A stretch of DNA of 64,000 nucleotides from Desulfosarcina alkanivorans (GTDB taxonomy: Bacteria > Desulfobacterota > Desulfobacteria > Desulfobacterales > Desulfosarcinaceae). A program made the translations under genes and the position numbers. The notes beneath the pieces were generated by a model. The model made no database searches. It was given only the letters and a program-made list of their open reading frames with translations, and was not told where the DNA came from. The stretch is taken from contig NZ_AP021874.1 of NCBI RefSeq assembly GCF_009688945.1, positions 4,402,001 to 4,466,000 on the forward strand. The letters run 5' to 3'. This document shows positions 49,811-58,942 of the stretch, in pieces (positions within the stretch are counted from its first letter, which is position 1; every line of letters starts with the position of its first letter).

Positions 49811-51706
49811 TCAGGCATCCCTGTTTTCCGCAAAGAAGGCCAAACTCGCTGATGCAAAAACAACCAGGACGCTGCCGACATTGTGAACGATGGCGGCCAT
49901 TATTGGCGTCAACCAACCCATGCCGCCAGCAACTACGGCCACTCCATTGAATGCCAGTCCGAACACAATGTTGAGCCTGATAATGCTCAGCATCCGTCGA
50001 GACAGCCGTATCAACCACGGCAGCTTGGATATGTTGTCATGGGTCAGGGCGATGTCTGCCGTCTCCAATGCCACATCGGTTCCCGCAGCACCCATGGCCA
50101 CACCGACCTGAGAAACGGCCAGTGCCGGCGCATCGTTTATCCCGTCACCGACAAACATCACCGGCAACTTTCGCGATTGATATTCCTTGATGACACCCAC
50201 TTTGTCCTGGGGTTTGAGCCGTGAATAAACTTGACCGATTCCGACGGTGTCGGCAACTCGTTGAACGGCCTTGTCATGATCGCCGGATAAAATGGCCATC
50301 GCTTCGATTCCAAGCTGATTGAACCGATTGACCGTCGAATGGGCAAGGGGTCGGACCTGATCGGTAACATTCAGCACGCCAACAGGCGTTTGATCACGAT
50401 AAACCACCAGCGGCGTGATACCACGCGCAAGCGAGGTGTCGATGCATTGTTGGAGATTACTTGGCAACGCGGCCGAATTGTCACCGGCGGAAACACTCCC
50501 GACTTCTACCAGGACGCCATCCACCATCGCTCGAACGCCGAGTCCAATTTCCTGGAACGCATTTTCGGCTCCGCTCACGACGACCTTGGCATAATGTGCT
50601 GCTTTCAATATCGCTCGGGCCAGCGGGTGCGAGCAATGCTGCTCGGCACTGGCAGCGCAGGAGAGTACCGCTTCTTTTGCGATGCCTTCAGTGCAGGCAA
50701 TGTCCTCGACCCTGGGCTCGCCCAGGGTCAGGGTTCCTGTTTTATCGAACAATACCGCCTTCACTGACGCGGCCCTTTCGAGGTACTGGCCCCCTTTCAC
50801 TAAAATTCCAGCCTTGGCAGCTCTCCCTATCGCCGCTACCGTCGCAGTAGGGGCTGCCAGTATCAAGGCACACGGGCATCCAACAATCAATACGGCAACC
50901 GCTCGGCTGATATCTCCGGTAATTATCCAGGTAATCACCGAACAGCCCAATATGACGGGTGTGAACCAGGTTGCATACCGATCAATGAGTCTAACGGCTT
51001 CGGGACGGTGTAGTTCGGCCTGGCTGATCAGCTTGATCACCTTGCCCAGGGTGGTGTCCTGACCAACTTTCGTTACCGCCGCCTGGATCACACCATTATG
51101 ATTCAAGGTGCCGGCCAAAATGACATCTCCGGTCTGTTTTTCAACCGGCAGGGGTTCGCCGGTCATTGCCGACTCATCCACAGTGGAAACACCGGAGAGA
51201 ATTCGGGCATCTACGGGAATCCGTTCCCCCGGCTTAATGAGAATATGATCCCCAACACAAACCGTATCGATGGGCACGGTTTTTTCTTCCTCGCCTGTCA
51301 GCACGGTCGCCGTTTCGGGTGCGATACGGACAAGCGTTTGGATTGCCTTGCGGGCGGATTCACTGGTTACCTTTTCGATTAATCCACCGAAGGTCATTAC
51401 AAAACTGACAACCGCTGCGGTTAAGAACTCTCCCTGGATCAGGCTGGCAATAATGGCAAGGCTGACCAGTTCGTCGACATTGACTTCCCGGTCAATAAGC
51501 CCCTTGATCGCGCCCCAGATGATCGGGAACCCGTTTATGGCAACCGAAATGATGGCCAGCGCATTTCCAACAATACCGGTCGACGCTTGTCCGTAATCAA
51601 TGACAAAGCTCAATAACGCTATAATTGCCGCAGCGAACGCCAGGTAAAAGTCTCTCATTCTGAACAATTCATGATATACACCCAGTTTGGAAAAACGACC
51701 GATCAT
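49811..51706 (-). CDS. heavy-metal translocating P1B-type ATPase
   Basis: 631 residues. Six to eight membrane helices, ion-site motif CPC in IVGCPCALILAAPT, phosphorylation site DKTGTLT, HP locus SHPLARAI, and hinge GDGINDAPALA. No N-terminal metal-binding domain. The last helices carry HNVGSVLVVFASASLAFF, nearer to the CtpC-like manganese/zinc pumps than to copper pumps (which have MxxSS). It lies 11 bases after the CsoR-type repressor gene, an operon for metal export. Metal identity is uncertain. Confidence 0.9.
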   Translation of the reverse strand: MIGRFSKLGVYHELFRMRDFYLAFAAAIIALLSFVIDYGQASTGIVGNALAIISVAINGFPIIWGAIKGLIDREVNVDELVSLAIIASLIQGEFLTAAVVSFVMTFGGLIEKVTSESARKAIQTLVRIAPETATVLTGEEEKTVPIDTVCVGDHILIKPGERIPVDARILSGVSTVDESAMTGEPLPVEKQTGDVILAGTLNHNGVIQAAVTKVGQDTTLGKVIKLISQAELHRPEAVRLIDRYATWFTPVILGCSVITWIITGDISRAVAVLIVGCPCALILAAPTATVAAIGRAAKAGILVKGGQYLERAASVKAVLFDKTGTLTLGEPRVEDIACTEGIAKEAVLSCAASAEQHCSHPLARAILKAAHYAKVVVSGAENAFQEIGLGVRAMVDGVLVEVGSVSAGDNSAALPSNLQQCIDTSLARGITPLVVYRDQTPVGVLNVTDQVRPLAHSTVNRFNQLGIEAMAILSGDHDKAVQRVADTVGIGQVYSRLKPQDKVGVIKEYQSRKLPVMFVGDGINDAPALAVSQVGVAMGAAGTDVALETADIALTHDNISKLPWLIRLSRRMLSIIRLNIVFGLAFNGVAVVAGGMGWLTPIMAAIVHNVGSVLVVFASASLAFFAENRDA

Positions 51707-51717
51707 AGCTTCATGTC

Positions 51718-51993
51718 CTATCTGCTGAACTTGTTAAAAATGTCGACAACTTCTGTTATCAATTCCGCTTCATGGTCCTTGTTTTGGATAGCCGTCGCCA
51801 CACAGCCCTTGAGGTGATCTTCCAAAATAACCGATCCCAACGATCTCAATGCACCGCCGGCTGCGGCGATCTGTTTAAGCACTTGAAGACAGTCTCGATC
51901 GTCTTTCACCATTTTTTTTAACCCGCGCACCTGCCCTTCGATTCGATTTATCCTGGCAATCAATTTAGGATGGTCATCTCCGCATAAAGACAT
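51718..51993 (-). CDS. CsoR/RcnR-family metal-sensing repressor
   Basis: About 91 residues, all-helical DUF156 fold: HPKLIARINRIEGQVRGLKKMV, then the metal ligands Cys in DRDCLQVL, His and Cys in LEDHLKGCV. The Cys-His-Cys set is the CsoR copper type rather than the His-rich RcnR type. ATG at 51993 (MSLCGDDHP) has AGG upstream; the 17 codons before it cover the operator. It is the first gene before the P-type ATPase. Confidence 0.9.
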   Translation of the reverse strand: MSLCGDDHPKLIARINRIEGQVRGLKKMVKDDRDCLQVLKQIAAAGGALRSLGSVILEDHLKGCVATAIQNKDHEAELITEVVDIFNKFSR

Positions 51994-52006
51994 TTCAACC
52001 TCCTTG

Positions 52007-52031
52007 TATACATATAGGGTGTATATGTATA
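52007..52031. promoter_or_regulatory. candidate CsoR operator
   Basis: Perfect 10-base inverted repeat TATACATATA (52007-52016) and TATATGTATA (52022-52031) around GGGTG, 14 bases before the repressor start. AT arms with a G tract in the centre resemble known CsoR-family sites. Confidence 0.68.
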
Positions 52032-52044
52032 TGAAAGGCCGCAT

Positions 52045-52457
52045 TCCCTGTCAAGCGCTTTTATCGTTGGAAATCTGGAAAGGAACTGCGCGGGGAGGCT
52101 AAGCGGTCAATGCCGGTGAAGGCAACACGGTTTCCCTGGCCTGTCGACAACCATCAGCAGGCAGCCTTCCAATAATTCGACCCCTGCCCTCCAATCGTCA
52201 TTCAATGTGCCTGTTCAGGTTGGATCTTACGCACTGGAATCATTTATCTCCGCCCGCTGACAGTTGACAAAAAAAACCGCCTGTGGTCTTTTTGATTATC
52301 GCTCAACCGGGTCTGCACACCTCTTTTCACCACCCGGTTAAAGTCACCTTCGCGTGGTAATCAGCACTTTTTCAGCACGATCGTAAACATGCGCCTTCGC
52401 GGGCATTGAAAATAAGCTTTAGGTTTTCACCCGACAACCTGCAAGGAGGAATGAACC
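52045..52457. other. gap of about 410 bases, one hairpin
   Basis: No gene seen. AACCGGGT (52305-52312) and ACCCGGTT (52332-52339) form an 8-base stem with a 19-base loop, and an eight-A run lies at 52269-52276. Its role is unclear. Confidence 0.4.
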
Positions 52458-52886
52458 ATGAAGCGATTTCAGCACGTTGTAAGATTCCTGGGGATCATCA
52501 CCGTCCTGGCATGCCTGGTTTGTGTGGGATGCGCCGGCCCCAAACCCAAACCCGGAGAAGTCTTCCCCTGCGCGGCCGACAGCAAGATCGAGACATCCAT
52601 CGCACCGGAAGCCGAGCTGGCGGACTTCTCATGTGTCCTTAAAAAATGGGAGGGCAGCGACACCCTGCACTACAATGTGAGCCTCAAGAATGTCAGCGAC
52701 CGGCCGCAGCGTTACCGGGTCAACATTTTTTTGGACAACGGCAAAGCCGTCGGTGGCCTGATTCCCCGTAAAACAGCCAAGGGGCTGGTTCAGCCCGGAG
52801 AGACCGCCTCGTTCGTCTACCCGGTGAAAGATATGGACCGCGGGCCCGAATCGGTCACACTGATGGTCAAAACCATGAGTCAATAG
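52458..52886 (+). CDS. YcfL-like (DUF1425) lipoprotein
   Basis: 142 residues. Lipobox LVCVGC places the lipidated Cys at about residue 25; the mature part is a single beta-sandwich (LHYNVSLKNVSDRPQRYRVNIFLDNGKAVGGLIP) typical of DUF1425/YcfL lipoproteins. AAGGAGG lies 8 bases before the ATG. It is 30 bases before the TAXI receptor gene. Function in transport is unproven. Confidence 0.75.
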   Translation: MKRFQHVVRFLGIITVLACLVCVGCAGPKPKPGEVFPCAADSKIETSIAPEAELADFSCVLKKWEGSDTLHYNVSLKNVSDRPQRYRVNIFLDNGKAVGGLIPRKTAKGLVQPGETASFVYPVKDMDRGPESVTLMVKTMSQ

Positions 52887-52916
52887 AACCTGACAAGCAA
52901 CCAGGAGGTCTTCGAT

Positions 52917-53885
52917 ATGAAACGCATCAGCATCGCAATCGTGTTTATCTTCATCGCCGGTCTGCTTGCATCGCCAGCCCTGGCCAGAACCACTTTCATC
53001 AGCATCGGCACCGGCGGCACCGGTGGCATCTATTATCCCTATGGCGGCGGCGTGGCCGAAATCTGGTCCAAGCATGTCAAAGGGGTCAAGGCCGTGGCTG
53101 AAGTCACCGGCGCCAGCGTGGAAAACGTCAAACTGGCCCACAAGGGCGAAACGGTCATCGGCGAAGTCATGGGCGACGTGGCCGTGGCCGGGTTCAACGG
53201 CCTGAGCAAATTCAAGGGCAAAAAGCATGCGATTCTGTCCATGGCCATCATGTACCCCAACCTGCTGCAGATCGTGGGATTGAAAAGCACCGGCGTCACC
53301 GACATCATGGGGGTGAAGGGCCGCAGCATCAGTACCGGAAGCCCGGGCAGCGGCACCAACTTCATGGCCGAAGCCGTGCTCAAGTCCCTGGGGATCGACA
53401 AAGGCACTTACAAGGACAGCCGGCTCTCCTTTACCGAAAGCGCCAACGCCCTGCGGGACGGCACCATCGATGTGGGCGTCTGGTCGGTCGGCCCCGGCAC
53501 CAGCTCCATCCTGGACCTGGCAACGACCCACGAGATCACCATGATCGGGTTCACCCCCGAGCAGACCGAACGGATACTGGCGGCCAACAAGACCTATTCG
53601 TCGGTGGAACTGGCCGGCGGCGTCTACCGCGGTATCGATCAGTCCGTCGCGACCATCGGTGTCTGGAACGTGATGATCTGCCAGGCCTCCCTGGACGAGG
53701 ACATGGTCTACCGGCTGGTCAAGGCGCTTTTCGAGAACAACGACTACCTGCAGAAAATTCACCCGTCGGCGGCCTACACCACGCCTGAAAATGCGGTGAA
53801 ATACTCACCGATCCCCCTCCACCCGGGAACGATCCGGTACCTGGAGGAAAAAGGCCTCGCCGTGCCCGACAAGCTGCGGCCGTAA
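52917..53885 (+). CDS. TAXI-family TRAP solute receptor (second system)
   Basis: 322 residues. Signal peptide MKRISIAIVFIFIAGLLASP with cleavage near ALA, then the TAXI beginning FISIGTGGTGGIYYPYGGG. Lobe II holds GRSISTGSPGSGTNFMAEAV. AGGAGG lies 8 bases before the ATG. It is followed by DUF1850 and a 4TM/12TM permease, the standard TAXI operon. It is clearly a different system from that at 10816-13944. Confidence 0.94.
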   Translation: MKRISIAIVFIFIAGLLASPALARTTFISIGTGGTGGIYYPYGGGVAEIWSKHVKGVKAVAEVTGASVENVKLAHKGETVIGEVMGDVAVAGFNGLSKFKGKKHAILSMAIMYPNLLQIVGLKSTGVTDIMGVKGRSISTGSPGSGTNFMAEAVLKSLGIDKGTYKDSRLSFTESANALRDGTIDVGVWSVGPGTSSILDLATTHEITMIGFTPEQTERILAANKTYSSVELAGGVYRGIDQSVATIGVWNVMICQASLDEDMVYRLVKALFENNDYLQKIHPSAAYTTPENAVKYSPIPLHPGTIRYLEEKGLAVPDKLRP

Positions 53886-53892
53886 GTCCAGG

Positions 53893-54450
53893 ATGACCAC
53901 CCGTCCGGCCAGGCGTTTCTCCATTGCCGTGATCCTGCTGTTGCTGGTGGTCGTATCCAGCACCCTGCATGTTGCCGGGGGGCTGGAGCTTCACGTGACG
54001 CCGGTAAAGGGGGATGCACCGCTGCTGGTGCTGCCCCTTGAAGCCGGTGAACCCTTTACGATTCACTACTTTCATTCGGTGGAAAACGCTCCGATCTGGG
54101 AAATGCACAGCCTGGACCCGTCGGGGCGGATTTTCATCGAGGAGGAGCGCTACCTGAAGTTCGGGGCGGGCATGGGCAAAATGCCCGGCGTGGGCCGCAT
54201 GGTTACCCGGGGACCCTACGAGGTGATCGAAGACATGCACATGCCGGTCGGCGATTTTGTCCTTCGCATCGGCAGTCCCGGCGTCGATCATACGGTGGTC
54301 TGGCGCGGCACCCGGACCAACCTGAGCGCGCTGGCGCCCCACGTGGCGGTTCAGTTTTCGGCCACCCCCGTGTCCTGGCCCTATCGGGCCTGGCGACGGG
54401 TGTTCCCCCATACAGCAACACCGGAAAAGCCGGTGAACCGTGACCGGTGA
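53893..54450 (+). CDS. DUF1850 protein of the TRAP-TAXI operon
   Basis: 185 residues. One N-terminal membrane anchor (FSIAVILLLLVVVSSTLHV), then a beta-rich periplasmic domain with the family features FTIHYFHSVENAPIWEMH and a FIEEERYLKFGAGMG segment. DUF1850 genes sit between TAXI receptors and permeases in many genomes; their role is not known. It starts 7 bases after the receptor stop. Confidence 0.85.
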   Translation: MTTRPARRFSIAVILLLLVVVSSTLHVAGGLELHVTPVKGDAPLLVLPLEAGEPFTIHYFHSVENAPIWEMHSLDPSGRIFIEEERYLKFGAGMGKMPGVGRMVTRGPYEVIEDMHMPVGDFVLRIGSPGVDHTVVWRGTRTNLSALAPHVAVQFSATPVSWPYRAWRRVFPHTATPEKPVNRDR

Positions 54451-54535
54451 TCAGTGCTCGGAAAACACATTCTCCGCCGAACACCGTTCACGGATCACTG
54501 GTCACTGACAACATACGCTCAACCACAAAAGGAAA

Positions 54536-56602
54536 ATGGCGATCCAGGACTGGCAGACCGTGAATGGAAAACACACCCCCAACTGTTCACTGCGCCCTGA
54601 TCACGGATCACCGAAAAAGCCCATGCCCGACACCGATCCAACCCAGACCGATACCCCACAAACCCTGTTAGCCGCCACCACGGCGAAGATCGTCATGGTG
54701 GTCGCGGTCAGCCTGAGTCTCTACCAGCTCTACACCGCCGGCATTGCCACCCTGACGGCCCTGGTCCAGCGATCCATCCACCTGGGGGCCATTCTGGTGC
54801 TGACCTTTCTGCTCAAGCCGCCCTTTGCATCCGCCCGCAAGGACCGCTTGAATCTCTGGACCGTCCTGGACTGGCTGCTGGTGGCCGCATCGATTGCCTG
54901 CACGGCCTATATCTGCATCAACCTGACGGAAATTTTCGAGCGCCAGGGCGACTGGCTGGCCGCCGACCGGGCGGTGAGCATCGTCGGCACCCTGCTGGTG
55001 CTGGAGGCCTGCCGTCGGGTCATCGGCGGAATCATGACCGGCATCTGTCTGGTCGCCATGCTGTATGCCTATTTCGGCCCCTGGATGCCGGAACTGATCA
55101 TTCACAAGGGCTACTCCATCGAGCGCATCACCACCACCCTGTGGCTGACCACGGAAGGGATCTTCGGCCTGCCCATCGGCGTGGCCGCAACCTTTGTCTT
55201 CGTCTTCGTCCTCTTCGGCGCCTTCCTGGAATCCACCGGCGGCGGCAATTTTTTCATCGAACTGGCCTACGCCCTTACCGGCCGCTTTTCCGGCGGTCCG
55301 GCCAAAACCTCGGTGGTGGCCTCGGGCTTCATGGGCTCGGTCTCCGGATCTGCCGTGGGCAACGTGGTGGCCACCGGATCGTTTACCATCCCAATGATGA
55401 AAAAGGTCGGCTACCGGCCCCACGTGGCCGGGGCCATCGAGGCGGCCGCATCCACCGGCGGGCAGCTCATGCCCCCCATCATGGGCGCCGGGGCCTTTCT
55501 GATGGCCGAATTCACCAACACCAGCTACCTGACCATCATCAAGGTGGCCCTGATGCCGGCCGTCATGTATTACGTGACCGTGCTCTTTTTCGTACATTAC
55601 GAGGCCAAAAAATTCGGTCTGGAAGGCCAGCCCAGGGAGAGCCTGCCCCGTGTGGGCCGGGTGGTCAGGGAGGGGCTGCACTTCATCATTCCCGTCCTGA
55701 TCCTGATCTACGTGCTGGTCAACAACTACTCGCCCATGATGGCCGGCTTCGTGGCGGTGGTCAGCACGGTGGCGGCCAGCCTGGCCGCCAATGCGGTACG
55801 GTGGCGCGTGGCCCCGACGCCGTCGGCGGAGGGCAGAGCCCGTGCGACGGCATCGGCATTTGCCGCGGGCGAAATCATGAGCATCGTCAGAGCCCTGGAA
55901 AAGGGGGCCAAGAGCGCCATCATGGTATCGGTGGCCTGCGCTGCGGCCGGCATCATCGTCGGCATGGTGACGCTTACCGGCATGGGGTTGAAATTTTCCA
56001 GCCTGGTACTGGAACTGAGCTACGGCATCAAGGTCCTGGCCATCCTGCTCATCGGCGCCGCCTCACTGGTATTGGGCATGGGCCTTCCGGTCACCGCCAG
56101 TTACATCGTTCTGGCCACCCTGGCCGGACCGGCCCTGCTGGACATGGGCGTTCCGCTGATGGTCAGCCACATGATCGTTTTCTGGTATTCCCAGGACGCC
56201 AACGTGACGCCGCCGGTCAGCCTGGCCAGTTTCGCCGGGGCCGGGGTGGCCGGCGCCAACCCCATGCGCACGGCCTTCACCTCCTGGAAGCTGGCCAAAG
56301 GACTCTACATCATCCCCATCATCATGGCCTACCGGCCCCTGCTGGGCATGGGACCCGGTTATGAACTGCTGCACTGGCAGGTGGGCCTGACCGTGGTCAC
56401 CACCCTTCTGGGGCTGATCGCCTTCGCCTCGGCCATCGAGCGCTATTTTATCCGCCGGGCGACCTGGCCGGAAACCATCCTGTTCTGGATCGCCGCCGCC
56501 GGCCTGTTCTGGCCCCAGTACTGGGCCGACGGTATCGGCCTGGCTGCCTTTGCCGCCGTATTCGCCATGCAGAAATGGACCCGACCCGGCATGGGTGAAT
56601 AG
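54536..56602 (+). CDS. TRAP transporter permease, fused 4TM/12TM (second system)
   Basis: 688 residues from 54536, but the conserved part begins near MPDTDPTQ at 54623, and the first 29 residues may come from intergenic repeats. Many helices; GFMGSVSGSAVGNVVATGSFTI and MPPIMGAGAFLMAEFT identify the large-subunit part. It works with the receptor at 52917. The 85-base gap before it holds repeated words such as GATCAC in both orientations. Substrate is unknown. Confidence 0.9.
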   Translation: MAIQDWQTVNGKHTPNCSLRPDHGSPKKPMPDTDPTQTDTPQTLLAATTAKIVMVVAVSLSLYQLYTAGIATLTALVQRSIHLGAILVLTFLLKPPFASARKDRLNLWTVLDWLLVAASIACTAYICINLTEIFERQGDWLAADRAVSIVGTLLVLEACRRVIGGIMTGICLVAMLYAYFGPWMPELIIHKGYSIERITTTLWLTTEGIFGLPIGVAATFVFVFVLFGAFLESTGGGNFFIELAYALTGRFSGGPAKTSVVASGFMGSVSGSAVGNVVATGSFTIPMMKKVGYRPHVAGAIEAAASTGGQLMPPIMGAGAFLMAEFTNTSYLTIIKVALMPAVMYYVTVLFFVHYEAKKFGLEGQPRESLPRVGRVVREGLHFIIPVLILIYVLVNNYSPMMAGFVAVVSTVAASLAANAVRWRVAPTPSAEGRARATASAFAAGEIMSIVRALEKGAKSAIMVSVACAAAGIIVGMVTLTGMGLKFSSLVLELSYGIKVLAILLIGAASLVLGMGLPVTASYIVLATLAGPALLDMGVPLMVSHMIVFWYSQDANVTPPVSLASFAGAGVAGANPMRTAFTSWKLAKGLYIIPIIMAYRPLLGMGPGYELLHWQVGLTVVTTLLGLIAFASAIERYFIRRATWPETILFWIAAAGLFWPQYWADGIGLAAFAAVFAMQKWTRPGMGE

Positions 56603-56773
56603 CGCCGGGGAACATTGCCCTTGCTTTTCGGCCCGGCTTCATTTACCTCCAGCTATTGAGAGTCATTGCGTTCAGCCTTCCAGGCTTTATAAACCGGGTA
56701 CCAGGCAACGGCTTCCGACACACCATGGTTCTTCTGCATGGCGGGGGCCTGACCGATTTGAAAGGGACGTCAC

Positions 56774-58177
56774 ATGGGCGGATTGTTTGGGGTTGCATCG
56801 GCATCGGACTGCGTTTCCGACCTTTTCTACGGAACCGACTATCATTCTCACCTGGGCACCCGTCGGGGCGGCATGGCCGTGTGCAACGGCAAGGGCATCC
56901 AGCGGGCCATCCACAATATCGAAAACAGCTATTTCCGAACCAAATTCGAGGCCGAACTGAACCATTTCCACGGCCGCTTCGGCATCGGCGTGATCAGCGA
57001 TACCGATCCCCAACCCCTGATCGTGGGGTCCCACATGGGCACCTTTGGCATCGTCACCGTGGGCAAGATCAACAACCAGGCGGATCTCGTCAAGCGGGCC
57101 TTCCGGCGAAAAAGCTACTTTTCCGACACCACCGCCGGTGAGGTCCACCCCACCGAAGTGGTGGCCATGCTGATCTGCGAGGCCGACAATCTTGTCGAAG
57201 GCATTAAAAACGCACAGGATGCCATCCAGGGTTCCTGCTCGATGCTGCTGCTCACCGAAGCGGGTATCTTCGCCGCCCGCGACCGGCTGGGGCGGACGCC
57301 CCTGACCATCGGCTGCCGGGACGGCGCCTATGCCGTCAGCTCGGAAACCTGCGCCTTTCCCAACCTGGGCTACGAGGTGGACCACTGCCTGGGGCCGGGC
57401 GAGGTGATCCAGGTCAGCCCCGACGGCTGGACGCAGCAATCGCCCCCCGGCCAGCGGATGCAGGTCTGCGCCTTCCTGTGGGTGTATTACGGATACCCGG
57501 CGTCGGAATACGAAGGCATCAACGTGGAGGACGTGCGCAACCGCTGCGGCGCAGCCCTGGCGCGTGACGACGATGTGGCGGTGGATTTCGTGGGCGGCAT
57601 CCCCGATTCGGGCATCGGCCACGGCATCGGCTATGCCAACCAGCGCCGATTGCCCTACCGGCGACCCTTCGTCAAATACACCCCCACCTGGCCGCGCAGC
57701 TTCATGCCCCAGAATCAGGGGATGCGCGACCTGGTGGCCCGCATGAAACTGATCCCCGTGCGCCAGCTCATCGACGGCCGGCGCATCCTTTTCTGCGAAG
57801 ATTCCATCGTACGAGGCACCCAGCTGCGCGACAACGTGCAGATCCTGTTCGAATACGGCGCCAGGGAGGTGCACATGCGCCCGGCCTGCCCCTGCCTGAT
57901 CCATCCCTGTGAATTTCTCAATTTCTCATCATCACGGTCAACCCTGGATCTGGCGGGCCGCAAGGCAATCCAGACCCTCGAAGGGGCCGAAGACCGGCAC
58001 CTGGACGAATACGCCCGCCACGGCTCGGAAAAGAACCTGGCCATGATCGACCGGATCCGTGAAAAGCTGCACCTGACCTCATTGAAATACCAGCGTCTCG
58101 ACGATCTGGTCGAGGCCATCGGGCTACCCGGGGAACAGTTGTGCACGCACTGCTGGGATGGCACCAGTTATACCTAA
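56774..58177 (+). CDS. PurF-like amidophosphoribosyltransferase paralogue lacking the nucleophilic Cys
   Basis: 467 residues with PurF domain order. The glutaminase domain starts MGGLFG, where active PurF has MCGIFG, so the N-terminal nucleophile Cys is replaced by Gly; other glutaminase landmarks (GTRRGGMAV, GRFGIGVIS) remain. The PRPP-binding part keeps RILFCEDSIVRGTQLRDN. Cysteines in RPACPCLIHPC and CTHCWDG could hold the Fe-S cluster of the Bacillus-type enzyme. It may use free ammonia, or serve another purpose. It is followed by a TetR gene and does not lie among purine genes. Confidence 0.83.
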   Translation: MGGLFGVASASDCVSDLFYGTDYHSHLGTRRGGMAVCNGKGIQRAIHNIENSYFRTKFEAELNHFHGRFGIGVISDTDPQPLIVGSHMGTFGIVTVGKINNQADLVKRAFRRKSYFSDTTAGEVHPTEVVAMLICEADNLVEGIKNAQDAIQGSCSMLLLTEAGIFAARDRLGRTPLTIGCRDGAYAVSSETCAFPNLGYEVDHCLGPGEVIQVSPDGWTQQSPPGQRMQVCAFLWVYYGYPASEYEGINVEDVRNRCGAALARDDDVAVDFVGGIPDSGIGHGIGYANQRRLPYRRPFVKYTPTWPRSFMPQNQGMRDLVARMKLIPVRQLIDGRRILFCEDSIVRGTQLRDNVQILFEYGAREVHMRPACPCLIHPCEFLNFSSSRSTLDLAGRKAIQTLEGAEDRHLDEYARHGSEKNLAMIDRIREKLHLTSLKYQRLDDLVEAIGLPGEQLCTHCWDGTSYT

Positions 58178-58251
58178 AGGATTCAAGAGAAGAACCGGCT
58201 CTTGCCCCCTCGAATCCTCGAACCCTTTTCTTTTTCTTTCCATTGACTAAT

Positions 58252-58267
58252 TATACCGATTGGTATA
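58252..58267. promoter_or_regulatory. TetR operator 1
   Basis: TATACC (58252-58257) and GGTATA (58262-58267) around GATT, 11 bases before the tetR start. It overlaps a TTGACT/TATAGT promoter-like pair. The same arms and spacing recur at 58899-58914. Confidence 0.72.
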
Positions 58268-58278
58268 GTCAGCTCGGC

Positions 58279-58917
58279 ATGAAACCCGCTGCGACGCCCC
58301 GCGCCCAAAAAACCCGACAGTTCATCATTGAGACCGCCGCCCCCATCTTCAACAAAAAGGGGTATGCCGGCACATCCATGTCCGACCTCACTGAGGCCAC
58401 GGGCCTGACCAAGGGCAGCATTTACGGCAATTTCAAGGACAAGAACGACGTGGCCGTCAACGCGTTCCAGCATAACCTCGACCTGATCTTCGACTTCTTC
58501 ACCAAGGAGCTCGAAACGGCCGGTTCGACCCTGGACAAGCTGCTGGCCTACCCGCGCGGCTTCCGCAAGATCTACCCCATGATCCTGGCCTACGGCGGCT
58601 GTCCCATTCTCAACACCGGCGTGGAGGCCGACGACACCCACGCCGTGCTTCGCAGGATGGCCGTGGACGTCCTGGCCAGATGGAAGCGGAGCATCGTCGT
58701 CCTGATCGACAAGGGCATGGAACAAGGCTGCATCGATCCGTCAACGGATGCGCCATCGACCGCCGAGATCCTCATTTCCCTGATGGAGGGCGGCAGCGTT
58801 CTGTCCAAGGTGACCGGCGAGGCCTCTTACATGCACAATGCCGTCGATACTGCCGAAAGGATGATCGAAGCGATGCGACGCATCCCGCAAAACGACAATA
58901 TACCAAACGGTATATAA
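58279..58917 (+). CDS. TetR/AcrR family regulator
   Basis: About 212 residues. TetR helix-turn-helix: IETAAPIFNKKGYAGTSMSDLTEATGLTKGSIYGNFKDK (about 14-52); the C-terminal domain includes YGGCPILNTGVEADDTH, typical of the group with a TetR_C_16-like lobe. ATG at 58279 is chosen, because the longer frame covers the operator. Its last codons (NIPNGI) are themselves operator 2. It probably represses its own gene and the Fe-S protein gene. Confidence 0.88.
   Translation: MKPAATPRAQKTRQFIIETAAPIFNKKGYAGTSMSDLTEATGLTKGSIYGNFKDKNDVAVNAFQHNLDLIFDFFTKELETAGSTLDKLLAYPRGFRKIYPMILAYGGCPILNTGVEADDTHAVLRRMAVDVLARWKRSIVVLIDKGMEQGCIDPSTDAPSTAEILISLMEGGSVLSKVTGEASYMHNAVDTAERMIEAMRRIPQNDNIPNGI
58899..58914. 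promoter_or_regulatory. TetR operator 2, inside the tetR 3' end
   Basis: TATACC (58899-58904) and GGTATA (58909-58914) around AAAC, extended by one more pair on each side. It lies in the last codons of tetR and 29 bases before the Fe-S protein start. Confidence 0.72.
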
Positions 58918-58942
58918 AATGAACTGCCAAAGGAGACGAGCG

